Assembly (NCBI GenBank): GCA_001899855.1
Contig: MKWR01000031.1
Coordinates: 124,001-188,000, forward strand
Origin: Lysobacterales bacterium 63-13
GTDB lineage: Bacteria; Pseudomonadota; Gammaproteobacteria; Xanthomonadales; Rhodanobacteraceae
DNA: 64,000 nt
Direction of reading: 5' to 3'
A program made the translations under genes and the position numbers. Under the pieces are notes generated by a model. The model was not told the origin of the DNA. It worked only from the letters and a program-made list of their open reading frames with translations, and did not search any database. Below, piece by piece: positions 8,521 to 18,890 of this stretch (its first letter is position 1; each line of letters opens with the position of its first letter).

Positions 8521-9420
8521 TCAGTCGAACCCGCTGCCGAACACGCCGTCACCGCCTGACGGGAAAGCAAGCAACCACAAGGGTGCCCCTTGTTGCGGTG
8601 AATTGGCCCAGCTCACGTTGTAAGTGCCGGCCGCGGTCACCTGGCGTGCGGCAACGACACATTGCACGGCGCTGTTGGGCGGCAGGTCGACGAAGTTCTC
8701 GATGATCTGGAAGCCGTTGTTCGGCACGGCGCTGTGATGCAGCCCGCTTTGATCGCCAAACCAGAACGCCAGCAGCGTGGCAGGCCCGGTCGTCGTCACC
8801 GACGCGCTGGTGAGCATGCTGCCCGAGTCGGGATAGTTGACTGCAACGATCGGCATGTTTGTGCCGAAGTTCGTGATCTCTATGAAAGGAAGGGTCAGCT
8901 CGCCGGTCGGAACGCCGTTCTTGAGGATGCTGACTTGGTGCCCGCTGCCACCATGGGCAGCCTGGACAAAGTACGGCTTGACGTTGAACCTGCCCTCGTA
9001 GCCGCGATAAGCCACCGGTGCACCGAGAGCGCGGAACGTGTTGCCCTTGTTGTCGGTGGGTGTGTTGTTGTTGGAAACAAAGCCCGCATTGAAGGCGACC
9101 AGGAAGCTGCCCTGGGCTTGCGTCGTGATCGGTTGGGTGACTGCGGTGGAAGGACCGTTGCCATCCTCGTGCCAGAGCAGGGTGTGCTGGCCAAGACCGG
9201 ATGTTGCGCTGGCAGTGGACGGGCAGGCGGCGGCAGCATGAGTCGCGCTGGTTTGATCGCAATCTGTCAGCGGCATGAATTCGGAAACGCCGTTGTTGCC
9301 GTTTCCGATGCTCGCCCAGATCATCCGGTGTGCGTCCGGCGAGGACGAGCCCCTGCTCAACAACGCTGCCAGCAGGGCCGGGGCAACAACGATGGCGAGC
9401 AGCTTGCTGGCACCGAACAT
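8521..9420 (-). CDS. Secreted protein of unknown function with VFGSGFD tail
   Basis: A 299-residue protein with an N-terminal hydrophobic signal (SKLLAIVVAPALLAALLS). No known domain was recognised. The body is rich in N, G, S, T and P, with alternating hydrophobic stretches suggesting an all-beta extracellular protein. Cysteines near the N-terminus (CDQ...CPS) and at VQCVV could form disulfides. It ends exactly in VFGSGFD, matching the tail of the first beta-helix protein and a small secreted protein near 39.3 kb. It lies 92 bp downstream of nothing on its own strand and is transcribed divergently from the methyltransferase at 9612. No function is proposed beyond export. Confidence 0.6.
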   Translation of the reverse strand: MFGASKLLAIVVAPALLAALLSRGSSSPDAHRMIWASIGNGNNGVSEFMPLTDCDQTSATHAAAACPSTASATSGLGQHTLLWHEDGNGPSTAVTQPITTQAQGSFLVAFNAGFVSNNNTPTDNKGNTFRALGAPVAYRGYEGRFNVKPYFVQAAHGGSGHQVSILKNGVPTGELTLPFIEITNFGTNMPIVAVNYPDSGSMLTSASVTTTGPATLLAFWFGDQSGLHHSAVPNNGFQIIENFVDLPPNSAVQCVVAARQVTAAGTYNVSWANSPQQGAPLWLLAFPSGGDGVFGSGFD

Positions 9421-9510
9421 CGGAATTTCCTTTCGCAGGACTGCGGAAGTCTACGCGCCGGCACGCAGTGCGCCAACCATGCTGACGGATGTTCGCAGGG
9501 CACGGTTTTT

Positions 9511-9538
9511 TTGCCGAACAGGGGGCGCGGGTTACTAT
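9511..9538 (+). promoter_or_regulatory. Candidate sigma-70 promoter for the NRPS/PKS operon
   Basis: TTGCCG (9511-9516), a 16-bp spacer and TACTAT (9533-9538) lie about 70 bp before the methyltransferase start at 9612, in the divergent gap with the secreted protein. Both boxes are close to consensus TTGACA/TATAAT (4 of 6 and 5 of 6). This is the best promoter-like sequence upstream of the plus-strand operon running to 26.8 kb. Prediction by eye only. Confidence 0.4.
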
Positions 9539-9611
9539 TGGGTTCAGCACTGCGCGTGGCGAAGGCGTGCTTTCAGGTTTCAAGGTTGCATGACACTCAA
9601 GGCCAGAACTC

Positions 9612-10430
9612 ATGGGCAATTTGGCGAGAAGTTTCCGGCGCATTGCCAACGAAATCGCCGAGATGCCGGGTATCCGCCATCTCGCCGAGCCTCTCTATCG
9701 ACGCGAGTTCAGTGCCAAGCGCAGCAGCGGCAACGCTTACTTCGGCGTCTATCCGGGTTTCGAAGAGGCGCGCCAAGCGGTGCCTGCTTCCCTGCCCGGC
9801 GATTTCGACAGCGCCGCTGCCGCCAACCTGTACGAGTACCGGTTTTCGGAAATTGAATCCAGCGACTATCCGGCGCTGTTCTGGCTCGGCCGGCTGCTGG
9901 AGCAGGGGCAGCGCCGTATTTTCGATCTGGGCGGGCATGTCGGCGTGAGCTACTACGCCTATCAACAGCACCTGGAATTTCCGACGGATTTGCGCTGGCA
10001 GGTACACGACACGGCCAGTGTGATGGAAAAGGGCAGGGACATCGCGCGTGAACGGGATCCTGCGCAACGGCTGGAATTCGTCGATCTCGAGATTGCCGAC
10101 GGCTGTGATGTCCTGATGGCAAAGGGATCACTGCAGTATCTCGATTACTCGCTGGCCGAGTTGATCCAGCGCATGCGGGTGCCGCCGCGACATCTGCTGG
10201 TCAACCTGACGCCGATGCATCCAAGTCTTTCGTTCTTCACCCTGCAACACATTGGAATTGCCGTATGCCCCTATCGAGTCACTGCTGTGCCGAAATTCCT
10301 GTTTGACATTCGCGCACTCGGCTATCGGCTCAACGTGCGCTGGGATCATCCGGAGCGCAGCGTGCGGGTGCCTTTCCATCCGGATTATTCGATCGATCGC
10401 TATCACGGCTTCCATTTCTGCCGCGATTGA
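9612..10430 (+). CDS. Putative methyltransferase, TIGR04325 (LIC12133) type
   Basis: A 272-residue protein with a Rossmann SAM-binding core: motif I is RIFDLGGHVGVSYYAY (about residues 101-116), then an acidic strand end and a SLQYLDYSL motif. The C-terminal region FFTLQHIGIAVCPYRV and the end YHGFHFCRD are typical of the TIGR04325 putative methyltransferases often found in polysaccharide loci. AAGG about 8 nt before ATG 9612 supports the start. It opens the plus-strand run that includes the NRPS/PKS genes, but a 240-bp gap follows it, so it may be a separate unit. Possible substrates are a sugar hydroxyl or the peptide product; undecided. Confidence 0.65.
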   Translation: MGNLARSFRRIANEIAEMPGIRHLAEPLYRREFSAKRSSGNAYFGVYPGFEEARQAVPASLPGDFDSAAAANLYEYRFSEIESSDYPALFWLGRLLEQGQRRIFDLGGHVGVSYYAYQQHLEFPTDLRWQVHDTASVMEKGRDIARERDPAQRLEFVDLEIADGCDVLMAKGSLQYLDYSLAELIQRMRVPPRHLLVNLTPMHPSLSFFTLQHIGIAVCPYRVTAVPKFLFDIRALGYRLNVRWDHPERSVRVPFHPDYSIDRYHGFHFCRD

Positions 10431-10458
10431 TGGTGCGGATCGGTTCCGGCCCGGGCTT

Positions 10459-10488
10459 TTGACATCAGCTGAAGCAAAGTTCTTGAAT
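10459..10488 (+). promoter_or_regulatory. Candidate sigma-70 promoter upstream of the cupin-like gene
   Basis: A perfect TTGACA (10459-10464) is followed after 18 bp by TTGAAT (10483-10488), about 180 bp before the cupin-like start. The -10 box matches only 4 of 6, so support is modest. If real, the cupin-like gene and the NRPS/PKS genes form their own transcript. Confidence 0.3.
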
Positions 10489-10671
10489 GCGTCTGCTCCA
10501 ATCTGGTCTACTTTGGCAACTGTCCAGTGATCCTTGAATCGAGCCAGCCGCCATGGAGGCGGATTTGACGGTGACGATCCTCTCAGGTGGGCCTTGTGCC
10601 CGGTATCCTGGCGGGATCATGATGCCTCGGCGTGACCGGTCGGCAGCAGCGGCAGCGAACGGAGCATGACC

Positions 10672-11595
10672 ATGAAGAATGCCTCTTTCAGCAATCTCGA
10701 TTTGGACTGGTCAAGTTTTGATCCCTGGCGTATCCAGCCGGTTCGGCACCGTTTGACAGATCATCCATTGCTGCAGCCCGACCAACTGGTGGCACTCGGA
10801 GCACGTCTGGAGGTGGATGGTCGCGTACGCACGCACAGCGACAACGCCGAAGCCGGCACTCCGTTCAACACAGCGCCGCGCCTGCATCCGAACCGACGCT
10901 CGGCAGCGGACACCCTCGAGCATATCCGTGAAGCCAAAGCCTGGATGTCGCTGCTCAATGTGCAGACCGACGACATCTATCGGACATTGGTTGATGAAGT
11001 GCTGGATGAGGTTCGAATCGGCATCGATCCGGTTGACCCAGGCATGTGCTATCGCGGCGGCTGGATCTTCGTGACGTCGCCAAGGACGATCACGCCATTT
11101 CATTATGACAAGGAGCACAACTTCATCCTGCAGATCCGGGGTCGCAAGACCGTGCACGTCTGGGATCATCGGGATGAAGTCGCCGCCAGCGAGGCTTCGC
11201 GCGACCGCTTTCACGCTTGCCACGAGCGCGATCTGCTGTTCTGGAATGAAGGCTTGCGCGCGCGTGCCCACTCCTTTCATCTGGAGCCGGGAATGGGCGC
11301 ATACATGCCATCGACCAGTCCGCACATGGTCGAGAACGGCGATGAACCTTCGATCACGATGAGCTTCACCTACTACACGGATTCGACCCGGCGCGACAGT
11401 CGCCTGCATCGCGTCCACTATCGGTTGCGTCAGCTCGGACTCAGGCCGCCTGCGGTCGGCAAGCGGACGGCCATCGATGGCCTTCTGCACGGAGCTTCCG
11501 CCGTTGCTTCCAACGCGCGCCAGCACGCGCTGCGCATGATGGGGCGCACGATCCACACGGATCGCGCACCCTACGCCTACGCCGATGTCTACTGA
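10672..11595 (+). CDS. JmjC/cupin-like Fe(II), 2-oxoglutarate-type oxygenase
   Basis: A 307-residue protein. ATG 10672 is preferred over ATG 10666 because GGAG (10661-10664) sits 7 nt before it but only 1 nt before the earlier ATG. A JmjC/cupin-like core is visible: FVTSPRTITPFHYDKEHN supplies the H-x-D pair (about H144, D146), QIRGRKTVHVWD is the strand typical of this family, and SPHMVENG supplies the distal His (about H218). Together these form the 2-His-1-carboxylate iron site. Members hydroxylate amino-acid side chains or small molecules. It lies 74 bp before the NRPS/PKS gene on the same strand, so beta-hydroxylation of an assembly-line substrate is plausible. Substrate not determined. 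Confidence 0.65.
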   Translation: MKNASFSNLDLDWSSFDPWRIQPVRHRLTDHPLLQPDQLVALGARLEVDGRVRTHSDNAEAGTPFNTAPRLHPNRRSAADTLEHIREAKAWMSLLNVQTDDIYRTLVDEVLDEVRIGIDPVDPGMCYRGGWIFVTSPRTITPFHYDKEHNFILQIRGRKTVHVWDHRDEVAASEASRDRFHACHERDLLFWNEGLRARAHSFHLEPGMGAYMPSTSPHMVENGDEPSITMSFTYYTDSTRRDSRLHRVHYRLRQLGLRPPAVGKRTAIDGLLHGASAVASNARQHALRMMGRTIHTDRAPYAYADVY

Positions 11596-11669
11596 AACCA
11601 CCCGGATTACCTGGGTTGGCTCGGGAATCTGCCGGGCGATCGTGATCAAGCCACGCCAGACTTGAGTCG

Positions 11670-14600
11670 ATGTCCGGACCGGATCGCCAAGCCGAAACCG
11701 AATTGATGCTTCGCGACGTGGTGGCGTGCGGGCCAGCGGCACGTTGCGACATCGTTTCGCCGATCGAATGTGCGCTCGGAGTCGAACTTCTGCAGCGCTT
11801 GCAGGCGCGTGCCAGGCGCCTGCGAATGGCCGAGGATGCGTTGTTCCAGGCTGCGTTGGCCGTGCTCGACGCCCGGCTGACCGGCAATCGTGCCGTGTGG
11901 GTCGCACAGCTGGATGGAAGGCTGCACGCGTATCAACTGCCCGATGACGCCATCGTCGATGACTGGCTGACTCAATCAGCCACTTCTTCCGCCAACGCCG
12001 GAGAAGTGGCCGGAGCCAGTGATGTTGGCTGCTGGGCTGGTACCCGGGAGTTGGCGGAATCGCGCATTGACGCCCGTTCGCTGGCCTGGTTCATCGTTTC
12101 GGGAGAGCAACCCTCGCTGGGCATTCTCGCCTGCTCGGCGCCGTTCGATGCGCACGCCGTGCAGTGCTTGCTCAGCGGTATGCAGGAAATCCTTGCGGGG
12201 CTGGTCAATGCCGATCGTCTCGCCGAGGTTTCGCCGCTGTCGCCAGCCGAACGCCAGCGCATGCTGGTGGACTGGAACGACACCGCACGGGTGCGCTCGG
12301 CGGATGACACGGTTCACGGCCTGTTTGCCGCGATGGCAGTCGTCTCTCCGCGAGCGATTGCCGTGGTCCATGGACAGGTACAACTGAGTTATGCGGAACT
12401 CGAGGCGCGGGCGTCCAGAGTTGCCGCGGGATTGAGCTCGCGTGGCGTGGTCGCCGGATCAACAGTTGCCCTGCTGCTCGAACGCGGCATCGATGCGATC
12501 GTCGCGATTATCGGCATCCTCAAGGCGGGCGGTGTCTACCTGCCGCTCGATCGCAGCCATCCGCGCGAGCGCCTGCAATTTGTCGTCAGGGATGCCAGTG
12601 CCGTGCTCGTAGTCGTCGATGACAGCGGTCACGGTGAACAACTGGATCTTGCTGTGCCTGAGATCACCATCGCAGCGCTTGAAAGCGGGTCCGCCGCGGG
12701 CTCTGCTGGCCTGGCTGCGCCGGGTGGCGACGCGTTGGCCTACGTCATGTACACCTCGGGCTCGACCGGCGAGGCCAAGGGTGTCGAGATTGCGCATCGA
12801 TCGATCATTCGCCTCGTTCGCGATGTCGACTACGTCCGCCTCGATGACGCGACGCGCATCCTGCACGCCGCGCCGCTGGGTTTTGACGCCTCGACCCTCG
12901 AAATCTGGGGCGCCTTGCTCAATGGCGGTTGCGTCGTGATACATCCCGAGCGCATACCCAGCGGCCCTGGCCTGGCTCGAACAATAAAACACGAGCGGGT
13001 GCGCATCGCCTGGCTGACCGCCGCCCTTTTCAACATGATCGTCGATGATGATCCGCATCATCTGGATGGATTGGAGCAGTTGCTGATTGGTGGTGAGGCG
13101 CTCTCGGTGGCGCATGTGCGGCGCGCGCTGGCGGCATTGCCGGAAACCAAGATCATCAATGGCTATGGTCCAACCGAGTGCGCGACCTTTGCTGCGACCT
13201 GGCCCATTCCGTCGGACCTACCCGCCGATACCGGGTCGATACCGATTGGCCGGCCCATTTCGGATACAAGTCTGTACGTTCTCAACGCGCGCGGTGAACC
13301 CGTACCGGTGGGCGTCGTCGGCGAACTGCATATCGGCGGAGCCGGCGTTGCACGCGGCTATCTCGGCCGCCCCGAACTGAGCGCCGAGCGCTTTGTCAGC
13401 GATCCGTTCGGCGGGCCCGGCGCACGCATGTACCGCACCGGCGACCTTGTGCGCTGGCTGCCGCAGGGTGTTGTTGAATTCATCGGTCGCGTCGACGGAC
13501 AGGTCAAGATCCGCGGGTTCCGCATCGAAACCGGCGAAATCGAGATGGCGCTGGCCAGGCACCCGGCATTGCGCGCGACCGCCGTGATGGCTCGCGAGGA
13601 TCGTCCCGGCCAGAAGCGTCTGGTTGCCTATCACGTCGATGGCGCACCGGTCACGGCCGCGCAGTTGCGTGATTTCCTGGCTCGCTCGCTGCCAGAGTTC
13701 ATGCTGCCTTCGCTGTTTGTCAGCCTCGCCGCGCTGCCGCTCACCGCCAACGGCAAGCTCGATCGCCGGGCCTTGCCGGTGCCGGATTCCACCCGCCCCG
13801 AACTGGCCGTCTCATTCGCGCCCGCGCATGGTCCGCTGGAGCAGCGGATCTGCGCCTTGTTTGCCGATCTGGTTGGCGTCGACGAGGTGGGGCGTGATGA
13901 CAATTTCTTCGACCTCGGTGGCAACTCCCTGCTCGCGGTCCGTGCGGTCGCGCGGCTCGATGAGGGCGCGGGCGTGCTGTCGATCACCGACTTTTTCCGC
14001 ACGCCGAATGCGCGCGAACTCGCCCGCATCATCGAGTCCGGCCAGGATGCGTCGGTGTCGGCGGCGCGCATGAGTCGGGGGCGTGGCGGCAACGCCGATG
14101 AACCCATCGCGATCGTGGCCATGGCCGGGCGATTCCCGGGCGCCAATGACGTCGAGGCGTTCTGGGAGAACCTCTGCGCGGGCCGCGATTCGATCACGCA
14201 CTTCGAGCCGGATCAGATTGACCCGTGGGTGCCGCCGGCACAGCGCGATGATCCCGCCTATGTGCGTGCCCGCGGGGTGATCGATGGTGTCGAGGATTTC
14301 GATGCCGCATTCTTTGGCATCAGTGCACGCGAAGCCGATTTGACCGATCCACAGCACCGGGTCTTTCTCGAACTGTGCTGGGAGGTCCTGGAACGCGCCG
14401 GCCATGTGCCAGATTCGCACGACGCGCCGGTAGGCATCTTTGCAGGCATGTACAACGCCACCTATTTCCAGCGGCATGTATCGGCTTACCCGGATCTGGT
14501 TGAAATGCTGGGCGCATTCCAGGTGATGCTGGCCAATGAAAAGGACTACATCACCAACCGGGTGGCCCACAAGCTCAACCTGACCGGTCCGTCCGTCAGC

Positions 14601-17600
14601 GTGCACACGGCGTGCTCGACCTCGCTGGTCGCCATCTGCCAGGCGGTCGATGCGTTGCGCGCCGGACGCTGCGCGATGGCTCTGGCCGGCGGCGCCTCGG
14701 TCACTTGCCCACCACGCAGCGGCTATCTTTATCAGGAAGGCGCAATGCTGTCGCCGGACGGGCATACGCGCACGTTCTCAGCTGATGCGCAGGGCACCGT
14801 TTTCAGCGACGGTGCCGCGGTGGTTCTGCTCAAGCGGCTCTCCGACGCCGTGGCCGATGGCAACCACATCCATGCCGTGATCCGAGGTTGCGCGGTCAAC
14901 AACGATGGCGGGGAGAAAGCCAGTTTCACCGCGCCCAGCGCGGCCGGTCAGGCGGCGGTCGTTGCCATGGCGCTGGATGATGCGGGGGTCGACGCACGCT
15001 CGATCAGTTATGTCGAAGCGCATGGCACGGCAACACCGCTGGGCGATCCGATTGAAATCGAAGGTCTGACCTCGGCGTTCCGGCGCAGCACCGATGCGAG
15101 GGGCTACTGTGCAATCGGGTCGGTCAAGAGCAATGTCGGCCACCTGGTCATCGCCGCCGGTGCCACCGGGTTGATCAAGACCGCGCTGGCGCTGGACTCG
15201 CGTCGATTGCCAGCGAGCCTGCACGTCGACGCCCTGAATCCGGTCATCGATTTCGCCAACTCGCCGTTTGTGGTCAACCGCGAACTGTGCGACTGGCAGG
15301 GTGACTGGCCGTTGCGCGCCGGTGTCAGTGCGTTTGGTGTCGGCGGCACCAATGCCCATGTGGTACTCGAAGAAGCCCCGCCCGCGCGTCTTTCAGATCG
15401 TATCGAAGGGCCGCATCTGCTGGTGCTCTCGGCGCGCACCAGCGAGGCGCTGGCAGAATCGGCGCGACGTCTCGTCGGGCATCTGCAGGCAAGCCCGGAT
15501 GAGAATCTGGCCGATGTGGCGTTCACCTTGAGCCAAGGCCGCAAGGCTTTCGCGCAACGCGTCACGGTGGTTGCCGACGCCCCTGCCGATGCCATTGCCA
15601 AGCTCGGCCAATTGAAGATTGCCAAGTCCAACAACCGTGTCGGCGATGCCGGTGTCGTTTTCATGTTCCCCGGTCAGGGCGCACAGTATCCGGGCATGGG
15701 CCGAGGCCTTCACGCACGCGAGCCGGTGTTTCGTGCAGCGCTGGATGAGTGTGTGGAACTGCTGGCCGGCGAGCTGGGCTTCGATTTGCGCGAACGCCTG
15801 TTTTCCGACGCGGCCGATGCCTTGCTTGATACCGGAGTCACCCAGCCGGCGACCTTCGCCATCGAATACGCGCTGGCCAGGTTGTGGATGTCGCTGGGCC
15901 TGGTTCCGCGCCTGTTGATCGGGCACAGCGTGGGTGAGTTCGTGGCGGCGGTGCTGGCCGGCGTGATGAGTCTTGAGTACGGGTTGCGCCTGGTCGCGCG
16001 GCGCGGTCGCCTGATGCAGGCACAACCTGCCGGCGCCATGCTTTCCGTACGCCTCGATAGCGAGTCGCTCAAGGCGCGACTGCCGGCTTCGTTGTCGCTG
16101 GCGGTCGAGAATGGGCCATCCGCTTGCGTGGTTGCTGGCGAAATCGCCGATATCGAAACGATGCGAATCGCATTGGAGGCCGATGGTGTTGCCTGTCGCG
16201 CGTTGCGCACGTCGCATGCCTTCCATTCGGCGATGATGGATCCCGTGCTCGCACCGTTCCGAGCGGAAGTCGGGCGCGTTGCCTTGTCGGCACCGAAGCT
16301 GCCAATCATGTCGACATTGTCGGCGAGCCTGCTTGCCGATGATGAGGCTACCTCAGCGGACTACTGGACTCGCCATTTGCGCGGTACGGTGCGCTTTCAT
16401 TCGGCACTGTCTTGCCTGCTGGAGTCCCATCCCGATGTCGCCCTGATCGAAGTCGGCCCACGCGCGACCCTGACCACGCTGGCTCGCCAGCAGGCGCAGA
16501 AGCCGCGCCTGGTCGTCGCTTCACTGGCCGATTCGGCAGCGCTCGAAGGCTCTGCGTGGCTGGCTGCAGTCGGTCAGCTCTGGGCGACAGCCGTACCACT
16601 CAAGCTTGCTCTTCTCGATCGTCGTATCCACAAACGCCGCGTGCGCCTGCCAACCTATCCGTTCGAGCGTCAGCGTCACTGGCTCGATGCACCGGCGGCG
16701 TCGGCCGATGTCGGCAAGATCACCCCTTGCGCACCCATTCCCCCCAGCCTGGTTCAGCCAGCTTTGCTTCCGGAGAACCCCATGGCGACCCCGTTGCCTG
16801 CCGCAGCCCCCGAGCGGCGCTTGCGCTTGCTGACCCAGTTGAAGTCACTGATCGAAGATGTCGCCGGCATCGACTTGGATGACGCCGACAGTGGCGCCAA
16901 CTTCATTGAGCTTGGCCTGGATTCGCTGGCCCTGACCCAGGTCGCCCTGCAATTGTCCAAGGTGTTCGGCATCAAGGTCAGCTTCCGCCAGTTGATGGAA
17001 AGCCTGTCCAATCTGGACAGCCTGGTCGCTCACATCGACCAGGAGGCACCGCCGGGCTCGCAGCCTGCTGTCGCATCGGTGAATGCACCAATCGCCACAT
17101 CAGGCGCCGTGCCCGCGGCGATGGCGTTGCCAATGCAAGCGATGGCAGCGGATGGCGGTTTGATCCAGCAGGTCATCCAGCAACAGATGCTGATCATGCA
17201 GCAGCAACTGGCCCTGCTTGGACAAGGCCAGGATTCACCTGCTGCCGCAGCGCCTCGCGTGATGCCAGCGAATCCAACGCCGGCGATGACCACCTCGCCG
17301 ACACCGGCAATCGACAGCGAGGAAGCAGCACTCGCCCATACTCAATACGATGTAAAAAAAGCATTTGGCGCCATCGCTCGCATCCACTCCCAACGTGACC
17401 CGTTGAGTCAGCGCCAGCGCCTGAGACTCGATGTCTTCATGCGCCGTTACATCGAGCGTACGCGAAAATCCAAGGCCTACACGACCGAGCATCGACCGCA
17501 TCTGGCCGATCCGCGCGTGGTCAACGGCTTCCGTCCGCTGCTCAAGGAAATCATCTACCAGATTGTTGTCGATCGCTCGAAAGGCGCGCGGGTCTGGGAT

Positions 17601-18890
17601 ATCGATGGCAATGAATACATTGATGCGTTGAACGGCTTCGGCATGAGCTTGTTTGGCTGGCAACCGGAGTTTGTCCTCGCTGCGGTTCGCCGCCAGTTGG
17701 AGCTGGGTTACGAAATCGGGCCCCAGCATCCGCTTGCTGGCGAGGTCGCCAAGCGCATCTGTGAGATGACCGGTTTTGATCGGGCCGGTTTGTGCAACAC
17801 CGGTTCGGAAGCGGTCATGGGCGCGATCCGCATTGCCCGCACGGTGACCGGCCGCGACACGCTCGTGATCTTCAGTGGCTCCTATCACGGCATCTTCGAT
17901 GAGGTGATCGTACGTGGCACCAAGAAGCTGCGCTCGATCCCCGCAGCGCCGGGGATCCTGCGCAACACCGCCGAACATGTCCTCGTGCTCGACTACGGCA
18001 CGCCGGAAACCCTGGCCATCATCCGCGAGCGGGCCAGCGAGATTGCCGCCGTGCTGGTTGAACCGGTGCAAAGCAGGCGCCCCGATTTTCAGCCACGCGA
18101 ATTCCTCCACGAGCTGCGTTCGATCACGCGTGACAGTGGCGCACTGATGATTTTCGACGAGGTCGTCACTGGCTTTCGCGCGCATCCGCGCGGTGCCCAG
18201 CACATCCTCGGTGTCGATGTCGATCTGGCCACCTATGGAAAAGTGCTGGGCGGCGGTTTTCCGATTGGCGTGATTGCCGGAAGGCGCGAATACATGGATG
18301 CGCTGGACGGCGGCCAATGGCAGTTTGGTGACGATTCGGTGCCGACCGTGGGTGTCACGTATTTCGCCGGCACCTTCGTCCGCCATCCGCTCGCCCTGGC
18401 CGCGGCGAATGCCGTGCTCGAACATCTTGCCGAACAAGGCCCGGCGCTGCAGGAAGGCATAAACGCACGCACCACAGCCATGGTGGAGAGCATGAATTCC
18501 GCCTGCGCAGAGCTGGGCGCGCCGATTGCGATCACCCACTTCGCCTCGATCTGGAAGGTCAATTTCAAGGAGGAACACCCAATGCAGGATTTGTTGTTCG
18601 CGATGATGCGCAGCCGCAACATTCATATCCTCGACAACTTCCCGTGCTTCATGACCAGCGCGCACAGCGAGACTGATTTCGTTTCCATCGCAACCGCGTT
18701 CCGCGAATCCGTCGCGGAATTGCAGGAAGCGGATTTCCTGCCGCGCTACAAGGTTGAGACGAAGCGGATGTTCGATGCCAGCAAGCCGCCCGTGCCTGGC
18801 GCACGCCTGGGCAAGGACGCCGAAGGCAATCCAGCCTGGTTTGTGCCCAACCCCGAAGTGCCGGGCAAGTACCTGAAGGTGGAGACATGA
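11670..18890 (+). CDS. Hybrid NRPS-PKS with integrated aminotransferase (C remnant-A-PCP-KS-AT-ACP-AMT)
   Basis: A 2406-residue megasynthase. Residues 1-190 look like the C-terminal half of a condensation domain (no HHxxxDG), joined by the usual [16 protein letters not shown] linker to an adenylation domain (about 210-705; YTSGSTG near 360, NGYGPTE, YRTGDL, NGKLDR). PCP Ser753. Ketosynthase about 811-1240 with Cys982, His1118 and His1158. Acyltransferase about 1330-1620 with GHSVGE (Ser1420) and HAFH at 1516-1519, which indicates malonyl-CoA. ACP Ser1752. A Gln-rich linker leads to a class III PLP aminotransferase (about 1890-2330, Lys2191 in TYGKVLGGG). There is no ketoreductase, so the beta-keto group should become a beta-amine, as in mycosubtilin/iturin synthetases. 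The adenylation pocket reads about D-A-L-W-L-G-G-T-F-K, valine-like. The next gene overlaps by 4 bp. Confidence 0.9.
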   Translation: MSGPDRQAETELMLRDVVACGPAARCDIVSPIECALGVELLQRLQARARRLRMAEDALFQAALAVLDARLTGNRAVWVAQLDGRLHAYQLPDDAIVDDWLTQSATSSANAGEVAGASDVGCWAGTRELAESRIDARSLAWFIVSGEQPSLGILACSAPFDAHAVQCLLSGMQEILAGLVNADRLAEVSPLSPAERQRMLVDWNDTARVRSADDTVHGLFAAMAVVSPRAIAVVHGQVQLSYAELEARASRVAAGLSSRGVVAGSTVALLLERGIDAIVAIIGILKAGGVYLPLDRSHPRERLQFVVRDASAVLVVVDDSGHGEQLDLAVPEITIAALESGSAAGSAGLAAPGGDALAYVMYTSGSTGEAKGVEIAHRSIIRLVRDVDYVRLDDATRILHAAPLGFDASTLEIWGALLNGGCVVIHPERIPSGPGLARTIKHERVRIAWLTAALFNMIVDDDPHHLDGLEQLLIGGEALSVAHVRRALAALPETKIINGYGPTECATFAATWPIPSDLPADTGSIPIGRPISDTSLYVLNARGEPVPVGVVGELHIGGAGVARGYLGRPELSAERFVSDPFGGPGARMYRTGDLVRWLPQGVVEFIGRVDGQVKIRGFRIETGEIEMALARHPALRATAVMAREDRPGQKRLVAYHVDGAPVTAAQLRDFLARSLPEFMLPSLFVSLAALPLTANGKLDRRALPVPDSTRPELAVSFAPAHGPLEQRICALFADLVGVDEVGRDDNFFDLGGNSLLAVRAVARLDEGAGVLSITDFFRTPNARELARIIESGQDASVSAARMSRGRGGNADEPIAIVAMAGRFPGANDVEAFWENLCAGRDSITHFEPDQIDPWVPPAQRDDPAYVRARGVIDGVEDFDAAFFGISAREADLTDPQHRVFLELCWEVLERAGHVPDSHDAPVGIFAGMYNATYFQRHVSAYPDLVEMLGAFQVMLANEKDYITNRVAHKLNLTGPSVSVHTACSTSLVAICQAVDALRAGRCAMALAGGASVTCPPRSGYLYQEGAMLSPDGHTRTFSADAQGTVFSDGAAVVLLKRLSDAVADGNHIHAVIRGCAVNNDGGEKASFTAPSAAGQAAVVAMALDDAGVDARSISYVEAHGTATPLGDPIEIEGLTSAFRRSTDARGYCAIGSVKSNVGHLVIAAGATGLIKTALALDSRRLPASLHVDALNPVIDFANSPFVVNRELCDWQGDWPLRAGVSAFGVGGTNAHVVLEEAPPARLSDRIEGPHLLVLSARTSEALAESARRLVGHLQASPDENLADVAFTLSQGRKAFAQRVTVVADAPADAIAKLGQLKIAKSNNRVGDAGVVFMFPGQGAQYPGMGRGLHAREPVFRAALDECVELLAGELGFDLRERLFSDAADALLDTGVTQPATFAIEYALARLWMSLGLVPRLLIGHSVGEFVAAVLAGVMSLEYGLRLVARRGRLMQAQPAGAMLSVRLDSESLKARLPASLSLAVENGPSACVVAGEIADIETMRIALEADGVACRALRTSHAFHSAMMDPVLAPFRAEVGRVALSAPKLPIMSTLSASLLADDEATSADYWTRHLRGTVRFHSALSCLLESHPDVALIEVGPRATLTTLARQQAQKPRLVVASLADSAALEGSAWLAAVGQLWATAVPLKLALLDRRIHKRRVRLPTYPFERQRHWLDAPAASADVGKITPCAPIPPSLVQPALLPENPMATPLPAAAPERRLRLLTQLKSLIEDVAGIDLDDADSGANFIELGLDSLALTQVALQLSKVFGIKVSFRQLMESLSNLDSLVAHIDQEAPPGSQPAVASVNAPIATSGAVPAAMALPMQAMAADGGLIQQVIQQQMLIMQQQLALLGQGQDSPAAAAPRVMPANPTPAMTTSPTPAIDSEEAALAHTQYDVKKAFGAIARIHSQRDPLSQRQRLRLDVFMRRYIERTRKSKAYTTEHRPHLADPRVVNGFRPLLKEIIYQIVVDRSKGARVWDIDGNEYIDALNGFGMSLFGWQPEFVLAAVRRQLELGYEIGPQHPLAGEVAKRICEMTGFDRAGLCNTGSEAVMGAIRIARTVTGRDTLVIFSGSYHGIFDEVIVRGTKKLRSIPAAPGILRNTAEHVLVLDYGTPETLAIIRERASEIAAVLVEPVQSRRPDFQPREFLHELRSITRDSGALMIFDEVVTGFRAHPRGAQHILGVDVDLATYGKVLGGGFPIGVIAGRREYMDALDGGQWQFGDDSVPTVGVTYFAGTFVRHPLALAAANAVLEHLAEQGPALQEGINARTTAMVESMNSACAELGAPIAITHFASIWKVNFKEEHPMQDLLFAMMRSRNIHILDNFPCFMTSAHSETDFVSIATAFRESVAELQEADFLPRYKVETKRMFDASKPPVPGARLGKDAEGNPAWFVPNPEVPGKYLKVET

